Origin: Defluviitaleaceae bacterium
GTDB lineage: Bacteria > Bacillota > Clostridia > Lachnospirales > UBA5962
Assembly: GCA_009779915.1 (NCBI GenBank)
Contig: WRBA01000007.1
Location: 1 to 64,000, forward strand
Length of the DNA stretch: 64,000 bases
Direction: 5' to 3'
Below, in pieces: positions 15,379 through 26,188 of the stretch. How positions within the stretch are numbered: the stretch's first letter is position 1; each line of letters begins with the position of its first letter. The position numbers and the translations under genes are program-made. The notes below the pieces were generated by a model. The model was not told the DNA's origin and searched no databases. It worked only from the letters and a program-made list of their open reading frames with translations.

Positions 15379-16248
15379 ATGAGATACGTTGGCAGGATAT
15401 TCAGACCTCCAAGTGAGGCTCACAGCTTAATAGTTCAATCTACAATAGGCTGCAGCCATAACAAATGTGATTTTTGCGATATGTATAAAGAAAAATTGTT
15501 TCGTATACGGGAAATTCAGTCGGTTTTAGATGACCTTACCGAGGCTCGGCAAAAATACAGGAGTGTTTGGCGTATTTTCATAGCTGATGGGGATGCCCTT
15601 GTACGTACTACTGAGGATTGGATTAAAATCCTCGAACATATCCGTGCCTTCTTTCCCGAATGTGAGCGAGTAAGCTCTTATGGAACACCACGTAGTGTTT
15701 TAAATAAATCAAATGAAGATTTAGAGCTTTTGCACTCACTTGGGCTTTATATGATTTATATGGGCTTAGAGTCCGGCAGTGATGCTGTACTTGAGAGTAT
15801 AAATAAAGGTGAAACAGTAGATGAGATTGTGGACGCCGGCATTAAAATTAAAGAATCTGGCATTAAAGCCTCTGTTACTGTAATATCCGGTCTTGGAGGG
15901 ACAGGTCTTTGGGAGGATCACGCCATAAAAACAAGTAAAGCCCTGTCCCTAATAAAGCCTGACTATATTGGACTCCTGACTTTAATGCTTGTTGAGGGAA
16001 CCCCTCTTTACGAAAGAAATGCCCGGGGGGAATTTGAAGTGCCAAACCCTATGGAAATTGCCGCAGAGACCCTTTTAATGCTATCAAATATTGACAGCGA
16101 GGGAAGTGTTTTTCGCTCTAACCACGCTTCCAATTATCTATCCCTTGGAGGTACGCTGAATAAAGATATTGAGACTATGAAAACAGTTTTAAAAGAGGCT
16201 TTGGAAGGGAAAGTTGTTTATAAAAATGAGTGGTTAAGAGGATTATAA
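15379..16248 (+). CDS. Radical SAM protein
   Basis: The 289-residue protein carries the cluster-binding motif GCSHNKCDFC at residues 24-33. Cys25, Cys30 and Cys33 are spaced CX4CX2C rather than the usual CX3CX2C. A glycine-rich SAM-binding strand (YMGLESGSD) follows the TIM-barrel order, with a GTPRSVL segment before it. There is no SPASM or B12 domain. Substrate unknown. ATG 15379 is preferred with AGGA upstream. It is co-transcribed with the preceding unknown protein, which may be its partner or substrate. Confidence 0.88.
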   Translation: MRYVGRIFRPPSEAHSLIVQSTIGCSHNKCDFCDMYKEKLFRIREIQSVLDDLTEARQKYRSVWRIFIADGDALVRTTEDWIKILEHIRAFFPECERVSSYGTPRSVLNKSNEDLELLHSLGLYMIYMGLESGSDAVLESINKGETVDEIVDAGIKIKESGIKASVTVISGLGGTGLWEDHAIKTSKALSLIKPDYIGLLTLMLVEGTPLYERNARGEFEVPNPMEIAAETLLMLSNIDSEGSVFRSNHASNYLSLGGTLNKDIETMKTVLKEALEGKVVYKNEWLRGL

Positions 16249-16340
16249 GCTCTGGTTACGCTTTTCCACTGGCGAAACAAAAATTGATATTGCGCCAGAG
16301 TATTTATATCATAATGCTTTAACAACGGAGGTGTAAATCA

Positions 16341-17486
16341 ATGAAAAAAGACATTGTAAGCTTTGCTATGGGCAACGAAGCCATTACAGAGGGAGCTTTA
16401 GCGGCAGGGGCGCGGTTTTACGCGGGATATCCTATCACCCCTTCGTCGGAGGTGGCGGAGTTTTCTTCCATACGCTTGCCTAAGCTTGGTGGTATGTACA
16501 TACAAATGGAGGATGAAATTGCAAGTATAGCAGCGATTATCGGTGCTTCCGCAAGCGGCGTTAAATCCTTCACGGCAACCAGCGGACCCGGCTTTTCTCT
16601 TATGCAAGAGAATTTAGGGGTAGCCATTATGGGGGAAGTGCCTTGCGTAATAATCAATGTTATGCGCTCAGGACCAAGTACGGGGCTTGCCACAAAACCT
16701 GCTCAAGGGGATGTAATGCAGGCCAGGTGGGGCACTCATGGTGACCATGGCATTATCGCGCTCTCCCCTTCCACCGTACAGGAGTGCTTTGACTTTACGG
16801 TTAAGGCTTTCAATTTATCCGAACGTTACCGTACACCTGTTATTATACTTACGGACGAAACTGTGGGACATATGCGGGAGGGGTATGTAAGGCGCGAGCT
16901 TTCGCCAGGGGAAATACTTAATCGAAAAGAGCCAACCTGCACCCCTGCTGATTATAAACCTTACAATTTTGAAGCCGAAGAAGATGGCATTGCACCACTG
17001 GCCGCCTACGGCAGTAAATATGTGTTTAGGATAAACGGCAGTGGCCACGATGAATCCGGCGACCCTTGTGCAAGGCCTGACAACGCGGATAAATTTATAA
17101 GACATTACACGGAAAAATTTATAAAAAACCGCAAAGATATTGTGGAAGTTAAAGAGTTTGAAATGGATGATGCGGAATATGCCATAATCGCTTATGGCTG
17201 CTCAGTCCGGGGCGCAAAAGCGGCTATGAAACTGGCACGGGAAAATGGTATTAAAGTCGGGCTGCTCCAACTTATAACTATCTGGCCTTTTGCTGATTTG
17301 GAAGTCCTTGAAATTTGCAAAAAAGTTAAAGCTGTAGTTGTACCTGAGATGAATTTAGGACAAATCCTTGGTGAAGTTATAAAAGTTGGTCAAAACTATA
17401 CTAAAATAGCAGGCGTCAATCGTATTGATTCACAAATTATCACCCCTTATGAAATTCTTGCGAAATTAGAGGAGGTGGCAAAATGA
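16341..17486 (+). CDS. korA: 2-oxoacid:acceptor oxidoreductase, alpha subunit
   Basis: The 381-residue subunit has the alpha-domain signature GARFYAGYPITPSSEVAEF (near residues 22-40) and a C-terminal domain ending with REWGL-like elements typical of KorA/VorB. With the beta and gamma genes it forms an oxygen-sensitive enzyme that oxidises a 2-oxoacid such as 2-oxoglutarate to acyl-CoA and CO2 and reduces ferredoxin, or runs in reverse. The substrate (2-oxoglutarate or branched-chain) is not certain. It overlaps korB by four bases (ATGA). No separate ferredoxin-type delta subunit is present. Confidence 0.88.
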   Translation: MKKDIVSFAMGNEAITEGALAAGARFYAGYPITPSSEVAEFSSIRLPKLGGMYIQMEDEIASIAAIIGASASGVKSFTATSGPGFSLMQENLGVAIMGEVPCVIINVMRSGPSTGLATKPAQGDVMQARWGTHGDHGIIALSPSTVQECFDFTVKAFNLSERYRTPVIILTDETVGHMREGYVRRELSPGEILNRKEPTCTPADYKPYNFEAEEDGIAPLAAYGSKYVFRINGSGHDESGDPCARPDNADKFIRHYTEKFIKNRKDIVEVKEFEMDDAEYAIIAYGCSVRGAKAAMKLARENGIKVGLLQLITIWPFADLEVLEICKKVKAVVVPEMNLGQILGEVIKVGQNYTKIAGVNRIDSQIITPYEILAKLEEVAK

Positions 17487-18304
17487 AATATATGGACTAT
17501 TTAAGGACAGAGCTGTTCCCCTTATTTTGGTGCGGCGGCTGCGGCAACGGCGCGGTACTTGGTGCTATTGCCCGCTCTTTTGAAACTTTAGGCTATACCA
17601 AAGAAAACACTGTTGTTGTAACAGGCATCGGCTGCTGGGGCAAAGCGGATGATTATGTGAAAACCAACGCTTTCCACGGCACTCATGGGCGGGCTATCGC
17701 TTTTGCTACCGGTATAAAACTTGCCAACCCAAGCCTTAATGTTATTGCCCTAATGGGGGATGGGGACGGTGCCACAATCGGCGGCAATCACTTTATCCAT
17801 GGGGCTCGCCGTAATGTTGATATTACCGCGGTTATAGTAAATAATTACAATTACGGCATGACCGGCGGGCAGCTTTCAGGTACCACACCGGAAAATTCCA
17901 AAACCACCACCTCCCGCTACGGGCATATTGAAGGTGCATTTGATATATGCAAATTAGCTGAAGCGGCAGGGGCTCCTTATGTAGCACGCGCCACAACGGA
18001 TAACCCTGTAGTTATGCAGCACTTAATCACAGATGGGCTTAAAAAGAAAAGTTTTGCATTTATTGAGGCTATAGCCCCCTGCCCTACTCATTTCGGGCGC
18101 AACAACGGCATGCCGGACGCGGTTAGCCTTATGAATTGGGTTAAAGATAAATCCGTATCTGCCCAGCAGGCTAAAACCATGTCTGCGGAGTCACTTGAGG
18201 ATAAGCTTATTACAGGCAAACTTGTAGATAAAGAATGTGAAGACTATGGCACAAAATATCAAAAAATCGTTGAATCGCTGCGGGTAAAGGAGGCAAGCTC
18301 ATGA
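17483..18304 (+). CDS. korB: 2-oxoacid:acceptor oxidoreductase, beta subunit (thiamine diphosphate-binding)
   Basis: The 273-residue subunit binds thiamine diphosphate: the conserved GDGDGATIGGNHFIHG segment with the downstream VNNYNYGMTGGQ closes the GDG-to-NN cofactor motif. WCGGCGNGAVLG near residue 14 and GIGCWGKAD contain cysteines found in Kor/Por beta subunits that hold an iron-sulfur cluster. FHGTHGRAIAFATGIKLANP is typical of 2-oxoglutarate and 2-oxoisovalerate enzymes. Start and stop overlap both neighbours by four bases, indicating coupled translation. Confidence 0.92.
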   Translation: MKYMDYLRTELFPLFWCGGCGNGAVLGAIARSFETLGYTKENTVVVTGIGCWGKADDYVKTNAFHGTHGRAIAFATGIKLANPSLNVIALMGDGDGATIGGNHFIHGARRNVDITAVIVNNYNYGMTGGQLSGTTPENSKTTTSRYGHIEGAFDICKLAEAAGAPYVARATTDNPVVMQHLITDGLKKKSFAFIEAIAPCPTHFGRNNGMPDAVSLMNWVKDKSVSAQQAKTMSAESLEDKLITGKLVDKECEDYGTKYQKIVESLRVKEASS

Positions 18305-18831
18305 AAGCATGGCAGATAATACTAAGCGGTGTAGGCGGGCAAGGGCTGATGCTTTCAGGGAATTTGCTGGGCAGTGCCGCTACTGTATACGAAGGGAAAA
18401 AAGCCGCCATGACCTCCGCTTTTGGTGTGGAAACAAGAGGCACTTTTGCCAAATCCGATGTAATTGTAAGCGATAGCGAAATCGACTTTCCGGAAGTCCT
18501 TAAAGCCGATGTGGTAATCGCCCTTGATATGATAGCTTATAAAAAATACGCGGACTCTTTAGGGGAGGGAAGCCTCCTTATTTACGATGAATCTTTTGAG
18601 CATATAGACTGTAAGGCAAAACAATCGGCTTTTCCTATATTTAAAATCGCGAAGGATAAAGGCAATCCGGCGGCAGCTAATATTGCGGCTTTAGGGATTT
18701 TGGTTAAGTTGACTGGACTCGTATCTGAAGAAGCGGTCAGAAGTGCGATTAGAGATGAGTTTGGCACAAGAGAACGGCTTGTTGATTTAAATCTTGCAGT
18801 ATTTGAAGCAGCACTGGAAGCCGTTAAGTGA
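18301..18831 (+). CDS. korC: 2-oxoacid:acceptor oxidoreductase, gamma subunit
   Basis: The 176-residue subunit begins with the family motif SGVGGQGLMLSGNLLG (near residues 8-23) and has the TSAFGVETRGTFAKSDV segment shared by KorC/PorC subunits. It completes the korABC set. It overlaps korB by four bases. The following unknown gene starts 13 bases after its stop with a clear ribosome site, so the operon probably continues into the Cys-rich protein and the ROK kinase. Confidence 0.92.
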   Translation: MKAWQIILSGVGGQGLMLSGNLLGSAATVYEGKKAAMTSAFGVETRGTFAKSDVIVSDSEIDFPEVLKADVVIALDMIAYKKYADSLGEGSLLIYDESFEHIDCKAKQSAFPIFKIAKDKGNPAAANIAALGILVKLTGLVSEEAVRSAIRDEFGTRERLVDLNLAVFEAALEAVK

Positions 18832-18844
18832 AGGAGAGAACCCT

Positions 18845-19339
18845 ATGCCCAAAGAAATAATTACTTTTGAACAGTTCCTAAGCACTGTTAACCTAAAATA
18901 CCAAGGTTTTATACAAGAGTTGCATAATTACTTGCTCGATAACAACTGTAAGCCAACTTTCGAACAAAAAAGCAATGGCTATTTTGTTTCCTATAAAGAG
19001 GGTAAACCCCAAAAATCAATCGCTAACTTCCTTTTCAGGAAAAAGGGGCTTATTGTCCGCGTTTATGGGGAAAATATATGCGAATACCTTGGTCTTTTGG
19101 AAACATTGCCTGATGAAATGGCTAAAGCTATCGAAAAAGCACCTATTTGCAAAAGATTTACTGACCCTACTGTTTGTAATCAAAAATGCATAGGTTATGA
19201 CTTTACTATGAATGGCAAGCATTTCCAAAAATGTAAAATTGGCTGTTTTATGTTTTTTGTAAACGACGAAAATAATCCTTATATTAAAAAATTTACCCAA
19301 AATGAAATTGAGAGGAGGAAAAACCAATGTATAACATAG
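18845..19339 (+). CDS. Conserved hypothetical protein with a Cys-rich C-terminal half
   Basis: I do not recognise this 164-residue soluble protein. The N-terminal half (ITFEQFLSTVNLKYQGFIQELH) looks helical, with a basic middle part (FRKKGLIVRVYGEN). The C-terminal half has six cysteines within about 40 residues (ICKRF, VCNQKC, QKCKIGC), which could bind zinc or an iron-sulfur cluster. AAGGAGAG supports ATG 18845. It overlaps the downstream ROK kinase by 13 bases, so it belongs to the same transcript as korABC and the kinase. Confidence 0.7.
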   Translation: MPKEIITFEQFLSTVNLKYQGFIQELHNYLLDNNCKPTFEQKSNGYFVSYKEGKPQKSIANFLFRKKGLIVRVYGENICEYLGLLETLPDEMAKAIEKAPICKRFTDPTVCNQKCIGYDFTMNGKHFQKCKIGCFMFFVNDENNPYIKKFTQNEIERRKNQCIT

Positions 19340-20274
19340 GCATAGACCTTGGGGGAACCAATATTGCAGGAGGTATTGTTGACAGCGACGGAAAGCTTGT
19401 GCATAAAAAGTCCATCCCTACCCTCCATGCTCGCGGGGCGGATACGGTAATTACTGATATTATCACTTTATGCAAGGATTTAGCACAAGAAAGCTCAATA
19501 AATTTCGACCAAATTAAATCCATCGGCATAGGCTGTCCGGGCATTGTAAACCCACCTGACGGTATACTTATTTATGCTACTAATCTTAATTTCAAAGATG
19601 TATCTATCGGTGAGAAAGTAAGCAAAGTGCTTAATCTCCCGGTATATATCGAAAATGACGCTAATTGTGCCGCTTTGGGAGAGAGTATGTTCGGCGCGGC
19701 AAAAGGAAGCAAGCATTCGGTTGCCGTTACTCTCGGCACGGGTGTAGGTGGTGGTATTATTATTGACGGATCTATTTATTCCGGTCCATTTTTTGGTGCA
19801 GGGGAGCTTGGGCATCATATTATCCGCATAGGCGGCGAGCTTTGCGGCTGCGGCGGTATGGGCTGTTGGGAAGCCTATGCTTCTGCCACAGCCCTTATTC
19901 GCGAAACCGTAAAAGAAGCCAAAAACAACCCTAACAGTATTATAAACCGCTGCGTATCCGGCAATTTAGATAAAATCACAGCAAAAACAGCCTTTGACGC
20001 CGCGGCAGAAGGAGATGCAACAGCTAAAGAAGTTGTAAATAACTATCTCGACCATTTATGTGTCGGTCTTTCAAATATTATTAACCTCCTCCAGCCTGAA
20101 ATTATTGTAATCGGCGGCGGCATAAGCGGACAAGGGAATACACTTATTACTGCTATAGAAGACCGCGTAAGCGAAACCGTTCTTGGAGGCAGCTTAAAAA
20201 CCCGCTTTGTAATAGCACAGCTAGGTAATGACGCAGGGATTGTCGGCGCCGCAATGCTTGGAAAAGATTCTTAG
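19327..20274 (+). CDS. ROK family glucokinase
   Basis: The 315-residue protein has the ATP-binding DLGGTN motif (residues 7-12), a catalytic ENDANCAALGE segment, LGTGVGGG, GELGHH and the ROK zinc motif CGCGGMGCWEAYAS. It most likely phosphorylates glucose at C6 in the cytoplasm and resembles GlkA-type glucokinases; other hexoses or N-acetyl sugars are possible. No DNA-binding domain is present, so it is a kinase and not a NagC/XylR repressor. GAGAGGAGG precedes the ATG. It closes the kor operon. Confidence 0.92.
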   Translation: MYNIGIDLGGTNIAGGIVDSDGKLVHKKSIPTLHARGADTVITDIITLCKDLAQESSINFDQIKSIGIGCPGIVNPPDGILIYATNLNFKDVSIGEKVSKVLNLPVYIENDANCAALGESMFGAAKGSKHSVAVTLGTGVGGGIIIDGSIYSGPFFGAGELGHHIIRIGGELCGCGGMGCWEAYASATALIRETVKEAKNNPNSIINRCVSGNLDKITAKTAFDAAAEGDATAKEVVNNYLDHLCVGLSNIINLLQPEIIVIGGGISGQGNTLITAIEDRVSETVLGGSLKTRFVIAQLGNDAGIVGAAMLGKDS

Positions 20275-20376
20275 CTACCCTTCTAAATTCATAAAAATAT
20301 AAAACAAAAAACATATTTTTGCCATAATTTTATTTTATACTATCTATGATTATCATATAAGAACGGAGGCATCAAT

Positions 20377-20640
20377 TTGAAAAAGAAATTAGCAGTAATA
20401 GGACTAGTTATAGTTATGACTCTAGGCGTGAGTACAACCGCATTTGCAAATCAGAACCGCGGCGGCGGCAGAAGGGGATTTAGCTGTGAAATCCGTATGA
20501 CTACCGACATTGGCAATGGATTTAGACATGGAGCATGTATTTTTGACGGTGAAGGCTTATGCCAAAGAAATCCAGGACGCGCATTAAGTCCGCGAGGAAT
20601 GATGCTTAGAGATGGCTCTTGCTATGTAGCAGGGCAGTAA
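20377..20640 (+). CDS. Small secreted Cys-containing protein
   Basis: The 87-residue product has a clear Sec signal peptide: KKK, a hydrophobic core (about residues 5-18) and a likely cleavage after AFA at residue 25. The mature part of about 62 residues is Gly- and Arg-rich and has four cysteines (SCEIR, GACIF, LCQRN, SCYVA) that could form two disulfides. The start is TTG with GGAGG upstream. No family is recognised. It has its own ribosome site after a 102-base gap and ends at a strong terminator. Confidence 0.7.
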   Translation: MKKKLAVIGLVIVMTLGVSTTAFANQNRGGGRRGFSCEIRMTTDIGNGFRHGACIFDGEGLCQRNPGRALSPRGMMLRDGSCYVAGQ

Positions 20641-20654
20641 TAATTTAACAAAGT

Positions 20655-20692
20655 AAAAAGCCCAAGTTATACAATACATAATTTGGGCTTTT
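20655..20692. terminator. Bidirectional intrinsic terminator
   Basis: AAAAGCCCAAGTTAT pairs with ATAATTTGGGCTTTT around a seven-base loop, with one mismatch. The A-run and T-run flank the stem symmetrically, so it can stop both the plus-strand transcript ending in the secreted protein gene and the minus-strand ATP synthase transcript ending in atpC. Confidence 0.88.
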
Positions 20693-20704
20693 AAAATTAT
20701 AAGT

Positions 20705-21139
20705 TTAATTTTTAGGCTTAGCCATTTCAATAATGCCTTTGTATTTACTAACTTCAAGCCTAATTTTGGCACGGTGTAAATCACGTTTAGCTGCCTCAAT
20801 AACATCAGCAGCTGTACCGCTTTCTATCTCTCTTGTGGCTTTATCAATAGCGTCTTGGGCTCTCTCAGCATCAATTTCATCAGGCCATTCAGCCACATCG
20901 GATACTATAACAATAAGGTTTTGAGAAATTTCCGCAAAGCCGCTCATAACAGAGGCTCTTACAAAACTGCCATCGTCTTTTATATCCACCATAGAGTCCA
21001 CCAAAAGGCACACCATAGGAGCGTGACCTGGCAAAATACCACGCTCGCCAAAAGGTGTTCTAATAGAAACCATATCTACTTCTTTGTCAAAAATCTGCCT
21101 CGCTGGAGTTATGATACGAAGCCTGGTTTTGGATGCCAT
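20705..21139 (-). CDS. atpC: F-type ATP synthase epsilon subunit
   Basis: The 144-residue epsilon subunit belongs to the central stalk of F1 and modulates ATPase activity. The N-terminal beta sandwich shows TPFGERGILPGHAP (residues about 28-41) and the C-terminal part is a helical hairpin. The start at ATG 21139 fits the family; it lies one base after the atpD stop codon, and an upstream in-frame extension overlaps atpD. It is the last gene of the atp operon, before a strong terminator. Confidence 0.93.
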   Translation of the reverse strand: MASKTRLRIITPARQIFDKEVDMVSIRTPFGERGILPGHAPMVCLLVDSMVDIKDDGSFVRASVMSGFAEISQNLIVIVSDVAEWPDEIDAERAQDAIDKATREIESGTAADVIEAAKRDLHRAKIRLEVSKYKGIIEMAKPKN

Positions 21140-21140
21140 A

Positions 21141-22601
<1,461 letters not shown>

Positions 22602-22638
22602 CTATACCTATTACCTATACTGCTTAACCTTAACACCT

Positions 22639-23502
22639 CTAGTTCAGCGCGTTGGCACCGGCAACAACCTCGATAATTTCTTTTGTTATAACACTTTGAC
22701 GCGCCCTATTGTAACTTAGGGTCATATCTTCAATACGTTCATCAGCATTTTTCGTAGCACTATCCATACTTGCGGTACGTGAGGCAAGCTCACATGCGGC
22801 AGCCTCAAGCATGGCATCAAACAAAAGTACATTAACATATTTAGGCAGCAAATGATTTAAAACCATTTCCGCCTTAGGTTCAAACTCCATTACATCGTTA
22901 AATTCTTTTTTATCATCATCCTCAAATGTAAAGCTTGCAGTATCAACAGGCAGCATAGTTTCAACAGTCACTTCGTAGCTTAACATGGACAAAAATTTAG
23001 TATAAACCACCACAACCTCATCAATATCGCCCATTGCAAACATTTCAAGGGCTATATTACTTATTTCAGTTGCATCCTCATAAAAAGGTTTGTCCGAAAT
23101 ACCTGTTACAAACTTGATAATATCATAATTTTTATCAGAGAAAAACTTTAATGTTTTACCCCCAAGGGCAATTACTTTCACAGATTTGCGGCTGTTTATA
23201 ACTTTAACGGCTTCTTTAAGCACATTAGAATTATAAGCACCACAAAGACCGCGATCCCCTGCTATAACTATAACGAGAGAATTTTCAACAGGTCTTTTAT
23301 CAATATAGGCATTATGAATTTCCTCTGTTTGCAATATAATATTAGAAAGTACCCTTCTAATTTCTAATAAGAAGGGTCTTGCTGCTACTACGCGGCCTTT
23401 AATTTTTTGTAATTTGCTGGATGCCACAAGATTCATTGCCTTAGTTATCTGCTGTGTGCTTTTTGTGGACTTTATTCTTTGCTTAATATCTCTAAGCCCC
23501 AT
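22639..23502 (-). CDS. atpG: F-type ATP synthase gamma subunit
   Basis: The 287-residue rotor shaft subunit begins with the typical MGLRDIKQRIKSTKSTQQIT and ends with the conserved helical run YNRARQSVITKEIIEVVAGANAL. IVIAGDRGLCGAYN near residues 78-91 is a family signature. Both terminal helices form the coiled coil that turns inside the alpha/beta hexamer. GGGGGT precedes the ATG. Position between atpA and atpD is canonical. Confidence 0.96.
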   Translation of the reverse strand: MGLRDIKQRIKSTKSTQQITKAMNLVASSKLQKIKGRVVAARPFLLEIRRVLSNIILQTEEIHNAYIDKRPVENSLVIVIAGDRGLCGAYNSNVLKEAVKVINSRKSVKVIALGGKTLKFFSDKNYDIIKFVTGISDKPFYEDATEISNIALEMFAMGDIDEVVVVYTKFLSMLSYEVTVETMLPVDTASFTFEDDDKKEFNDVMEFEPKAEMVLNHLLPKYVNVLLFDAMLEAAACELASRTASMDSATKNADERIEDMTLSYNRARQSVITKEIIEVVAGANALN

Positions 23503-23528
23503 GTTTTGTTACCCCCAAGCTAGCATAC

Positions 23529-25046
23529 TTACTTATTCCTGGCATCAAATAACTTTCTAAATTTATACAGGGCTTTTATAAGCTCATCTTCAACCTCAGG
23601 AAGTATTTCTTTATTTGTCTTTACGGATTCGAGTATTTCATTCTTCTGCTCTTCCATAAATTTTAATAGTTCATGCTCGTATTCCTTAACTTCTTCCACA
23701 GGGATAGTCATAAGGAATTTATGAGTAACTGCGTACAAGAGAACTATCTGTTTTTCAATTTCCAAGGTCTCATATTGAGGCTGCTTCAAAATTTCCATAA
23801 TACGCCTGCCCTGCTCAAGACGCTCCAAAGAGTTTTTATCAAGATCCGAACCAAATTGAGCGAAATTAGCAAGCTCCCTATACTGAGCAAGCTCAACCCT
23901 AAGGGTACCTGAAACCTTTTTCATACCCTTAACCTGAGCTGAACCCCCAACACGAGAAACAGAAAGCCCTGCGTTAATAGCCGGACGCATACCAGAATTA
24001 AAAAGCTCTGTTTCCAAATATATTTGCCCATCTGTAATTGAAATAACATTTGTCGGTATATAAGCCGAAACGTCCCCTGCCTGAGTCTCAATTATAGGCA
24101 AAGCGGTTATAGAGCCGCCGCCATACTCTTTAGCAACACGGCAAGCCCGCTCTAATAGCCTTGAATGGAGATAGAAAACATCCCCCGGGAAAGCTTCCCT
24201 GCCAGGAGGGCGGCGAAGTAAAAGGCTCATCTCGCGATATGCAGCGGCATGCTTGGACAAATCATCATAAACAATAAGCACATCCTTGCCTTCTTCCATC
24301 CATTCTTCCGCCATGGCACAACCTGAATACGGTGCCATATATTGCATTGGCGCAGGTTCACCGGCAGATGCGAAAACAATAGTGGTATAATCCATTGCAC
24401 CTGCGTTTTCCAAAACATTGTGTATACCGGCTACAGTCGAAGCTTTTTGACCTATAGCCACATAAATGCAAAGGCAATCTTTACCTTTTTGATTTATAAT
24501 AGTATCTATACATATTGCCGTTTTCCCGGTTTGCCTATCCCCAAGTACAAGCTCCCTCTGACCACGCCCAATGGGTATCATCGCATCTATCGCTTTGATA
24601 CCTGTTTGAAGAGGCACATTAACTTCCTGTCTTCTAATTACACCCGGAGCGACTCGCTCTATAGGGCGATAAGCTGCAGCGTTAATAGAACCCTTGCCGT
24701 CAATAGGCTGTCCAAGAGCGTTTACAACTCTTCCTATAACAACATCCCCAACAGGAACCTCAACAACTCTGCCTGTTAAACGGACAGGATCCCCTTCTCT
24801 AATCAACTTGTCAGAACCCAATATAACCGCGCCTACAGAATCTTCCTGTAAGCTTAGAGCCATACCATATACACCCTCGGGAAACTCTAAAAGTTCCCCT
24901 GCCATACAGTCACTTAGACCGTAAACCTGGGCAATACCGTCACCAACCTGCACGGTAGTACCTGTTTTAGTAATATCTACCTTGGTAGTAAAGCCCTTAA
25001 TTTGTTCCTTTATCATAGCACTGATTTCTTCAGGCCTTATCTCCAT
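23529..25046 (-). CDS. atpA: F-type ATP synthase alpha subunit
   Basis: The 505-residue regulatory subunit of F1 has the P-loop GDRQTGKT, the [20 protein letters not shown] region and the signature [17 protein letters not shown]. It carries non-catalytic nucleotide sites and contributes the arginine finger to the beta sites. GTGGAG precedes ATG 25046. Length and gene order are standard. Confidence 0.97.
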   Translation of the reverse strand: MEIRPEEISAMIKEQIKGFTTKVDITKTGTTVQVGDGIAQVYGLSDCMAGELLEFPEGVYGMALSLQEDSVGAVILGSDKLIREGDPVRLTGRVVEVPVGDVVIGRVVNALGQPIDGKGSINAAAYRPIERVAPGVIRRQEVNVPLQTGIKAIDAMIPIGRGQRELVLGDRQTGKTAICIDTIINQKGKDCLCIYVAIGQKASTVAGIHNVLENAGAMDYTTIVFASAGEPAPMQYMAPYSGCAMAEEWMEEGKDVLIVYDDLSKHAAAYREMSLLLRRPPGREAFPGDVFYLHSRLLERACRVAKEYGGGSITALPIIETQAGDVSAYIPTNVISITDGQIYLETELFNSGMRPAINAGLSVSRVGGSAQVKGMKKVSGTLRVELAQYRELANFAQFGSDLDKNSLERLEQGRRIMEILKQPQYETLEIEKQIVLLYAVTHKFLMTIPVEEVKEYEHELLKFMEEQKNEILESVKTNKEILPEVEDELIKALYKFRKLFDARNK

Positions 25047-25087
25047 CTATATACTCCACTCCTTTACAAACTCCAAAGCCTGTCTGT

Positions 25088-25633
25088 TTATTGCATACGA
25101 CCAGTCTCTAAGAGTGAACTTCTCATATCGTTAATATCCTTCTTTATACTCGTATCTATCAAATTATCTCCAATATAAACCTTAAAACCTGCAATAACCG
25201 ATGTGTCTATTTCTTCTTCAAGTCTTATTTCTTTTTTGAACTTGCTCATAAGCATACTCTTAATCCGCTCAAGCTGTTCTTCGCTTAATTTTTCAGCAGA
25301 GACAACTTCAGCAAAAATTACATTGTTACGCTCATCAACAAGTTTCATATATTCATCGATTACCGTAGACAAAATATCTGCCCTGCCACGCTCCACCAAA
25401 AGACGGAGAAAACCCAGAACCTCATTGGGCGCATTATCCGCAAGGTAGTGTTTTAATATGGCAAATTTTTCATCCGCTTCAATTTGAGGGTGAGCCAAAG
25501 CAAGGCAAAAGTCACTATGAGCGATTACCTTTTTTATACTAAGAAGATTGTCCGAAACCGCGTCAAATTGATTAGTCTCCAATGCGAGTTCAAACAAACC
25601 ACGGGCGTATTGAGCAGCTACTAATTGAGCCAT
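25088..25633 (-). CDS. atpH: F-type ATP synthase delta subunit
   Basis: The 181-residue protein is the OSCP/delta subunit that joins the top of F1 to the peripheral stalk. It has the expected helical N-terminal domain (VAAQYARGLFELALETNQ) and the C-terminal signature VIAGFKVYIGDNLIDTSIKK. Its start overlaps the end of atpF by 13 bases, with a GGGTGATG site, so atpF and atpH are coupled. Confidence 0.94.
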   Translation of the reverse strand: MAQLVAAQYARGLFELALETNQFDAVSDNLLSIKKVIAHSDFCLALAHPQIEADEKFAILKHYLADNAPNEVLGFLRLLVERGRADILSTVIDEYMKLVDERNNVIFAEVVSAEKLSEEQLERIKSMLMSKFKKEIRLEEEIDTSVIAGFKVYIGDNLIDTSIKKDINDMRSSLLETGRMQ

Positions 25634-26145
25634 GTAGCATCACCCAACCCATCGATAGCTTCATCAAGGAGTCTGTTGCCTGTTTGCTCGTCCATTCTCT
25701 CTTGAATATATCTTTCAGCTATTATTGCAGATATTTCGACAATATTTCTTCGAATTTCTTCCTTGGAATCTTCTTTTGCTTTAGCCATTTCACGCAAAGT
25801 ACGCTCAACTATATCATGAGCTTCTTTCCTTGCCTCACTTATTATTTTCTCTTCCATTTTTGCGGCACGCGCCTTTGCACTATCTAACACGTCTCTTCTT
25901 CTTGCCTCAATATCTGCAATCTGCTCATCATAGTACATTTTATAATCTTCAGCGTGTTCAAGTGCTTCTTTCGATTCTAATAAGGTTCGGCTGATTCTTT
26001 CTTTTCTTTCATGTAAAACTTTCTTTACAGGATTATAAAGAACTTTACTTAACACAAAAGCCAAGAAAGCTGCATTTAAAAGCTGTACAGCCATTTGCAA
26101 TAATAATTGCGTATCAAATGCTAATATTCTTCCAACTTCATCCAA
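25621..26145 (-). CDS. atpF: F-type ATP synthase b subunit
   Basis: The 174-residue peripheral stalk subunit has one N-terminal membrane segment (about residues 10-32, QLLLQMAVQLLNAAFLAFVL) followed by a long charged helix rich in Glu, Lys and Ala. The start is TTG, with GGAGGGG seven bases upstream, and no better ATG exists before the membrane segment. Only one b-type gene is present, as expected for a homodimer. Confidence 0.93.
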   Translation of the reverse strand: MDEVGRILAFDTQLLLQMAVQLLNAAFLAFVLSKVLYNPVKKVLHERKERISRTLLESKEALEHAEDYKMYYDEQIADIEARRRDVLDSAKARAAKMEEKIISEARKEAHDIVERTLREMAKAKEDSKEEIRRNIVEISAIIAERYIQERMDEQTGNRLLDEAIDGLGDATWLN

Positions 26146-26188
26146 AAGAAAACCCCTCCTTTCCTCAAATTTTCAAATACGAGGCTTT

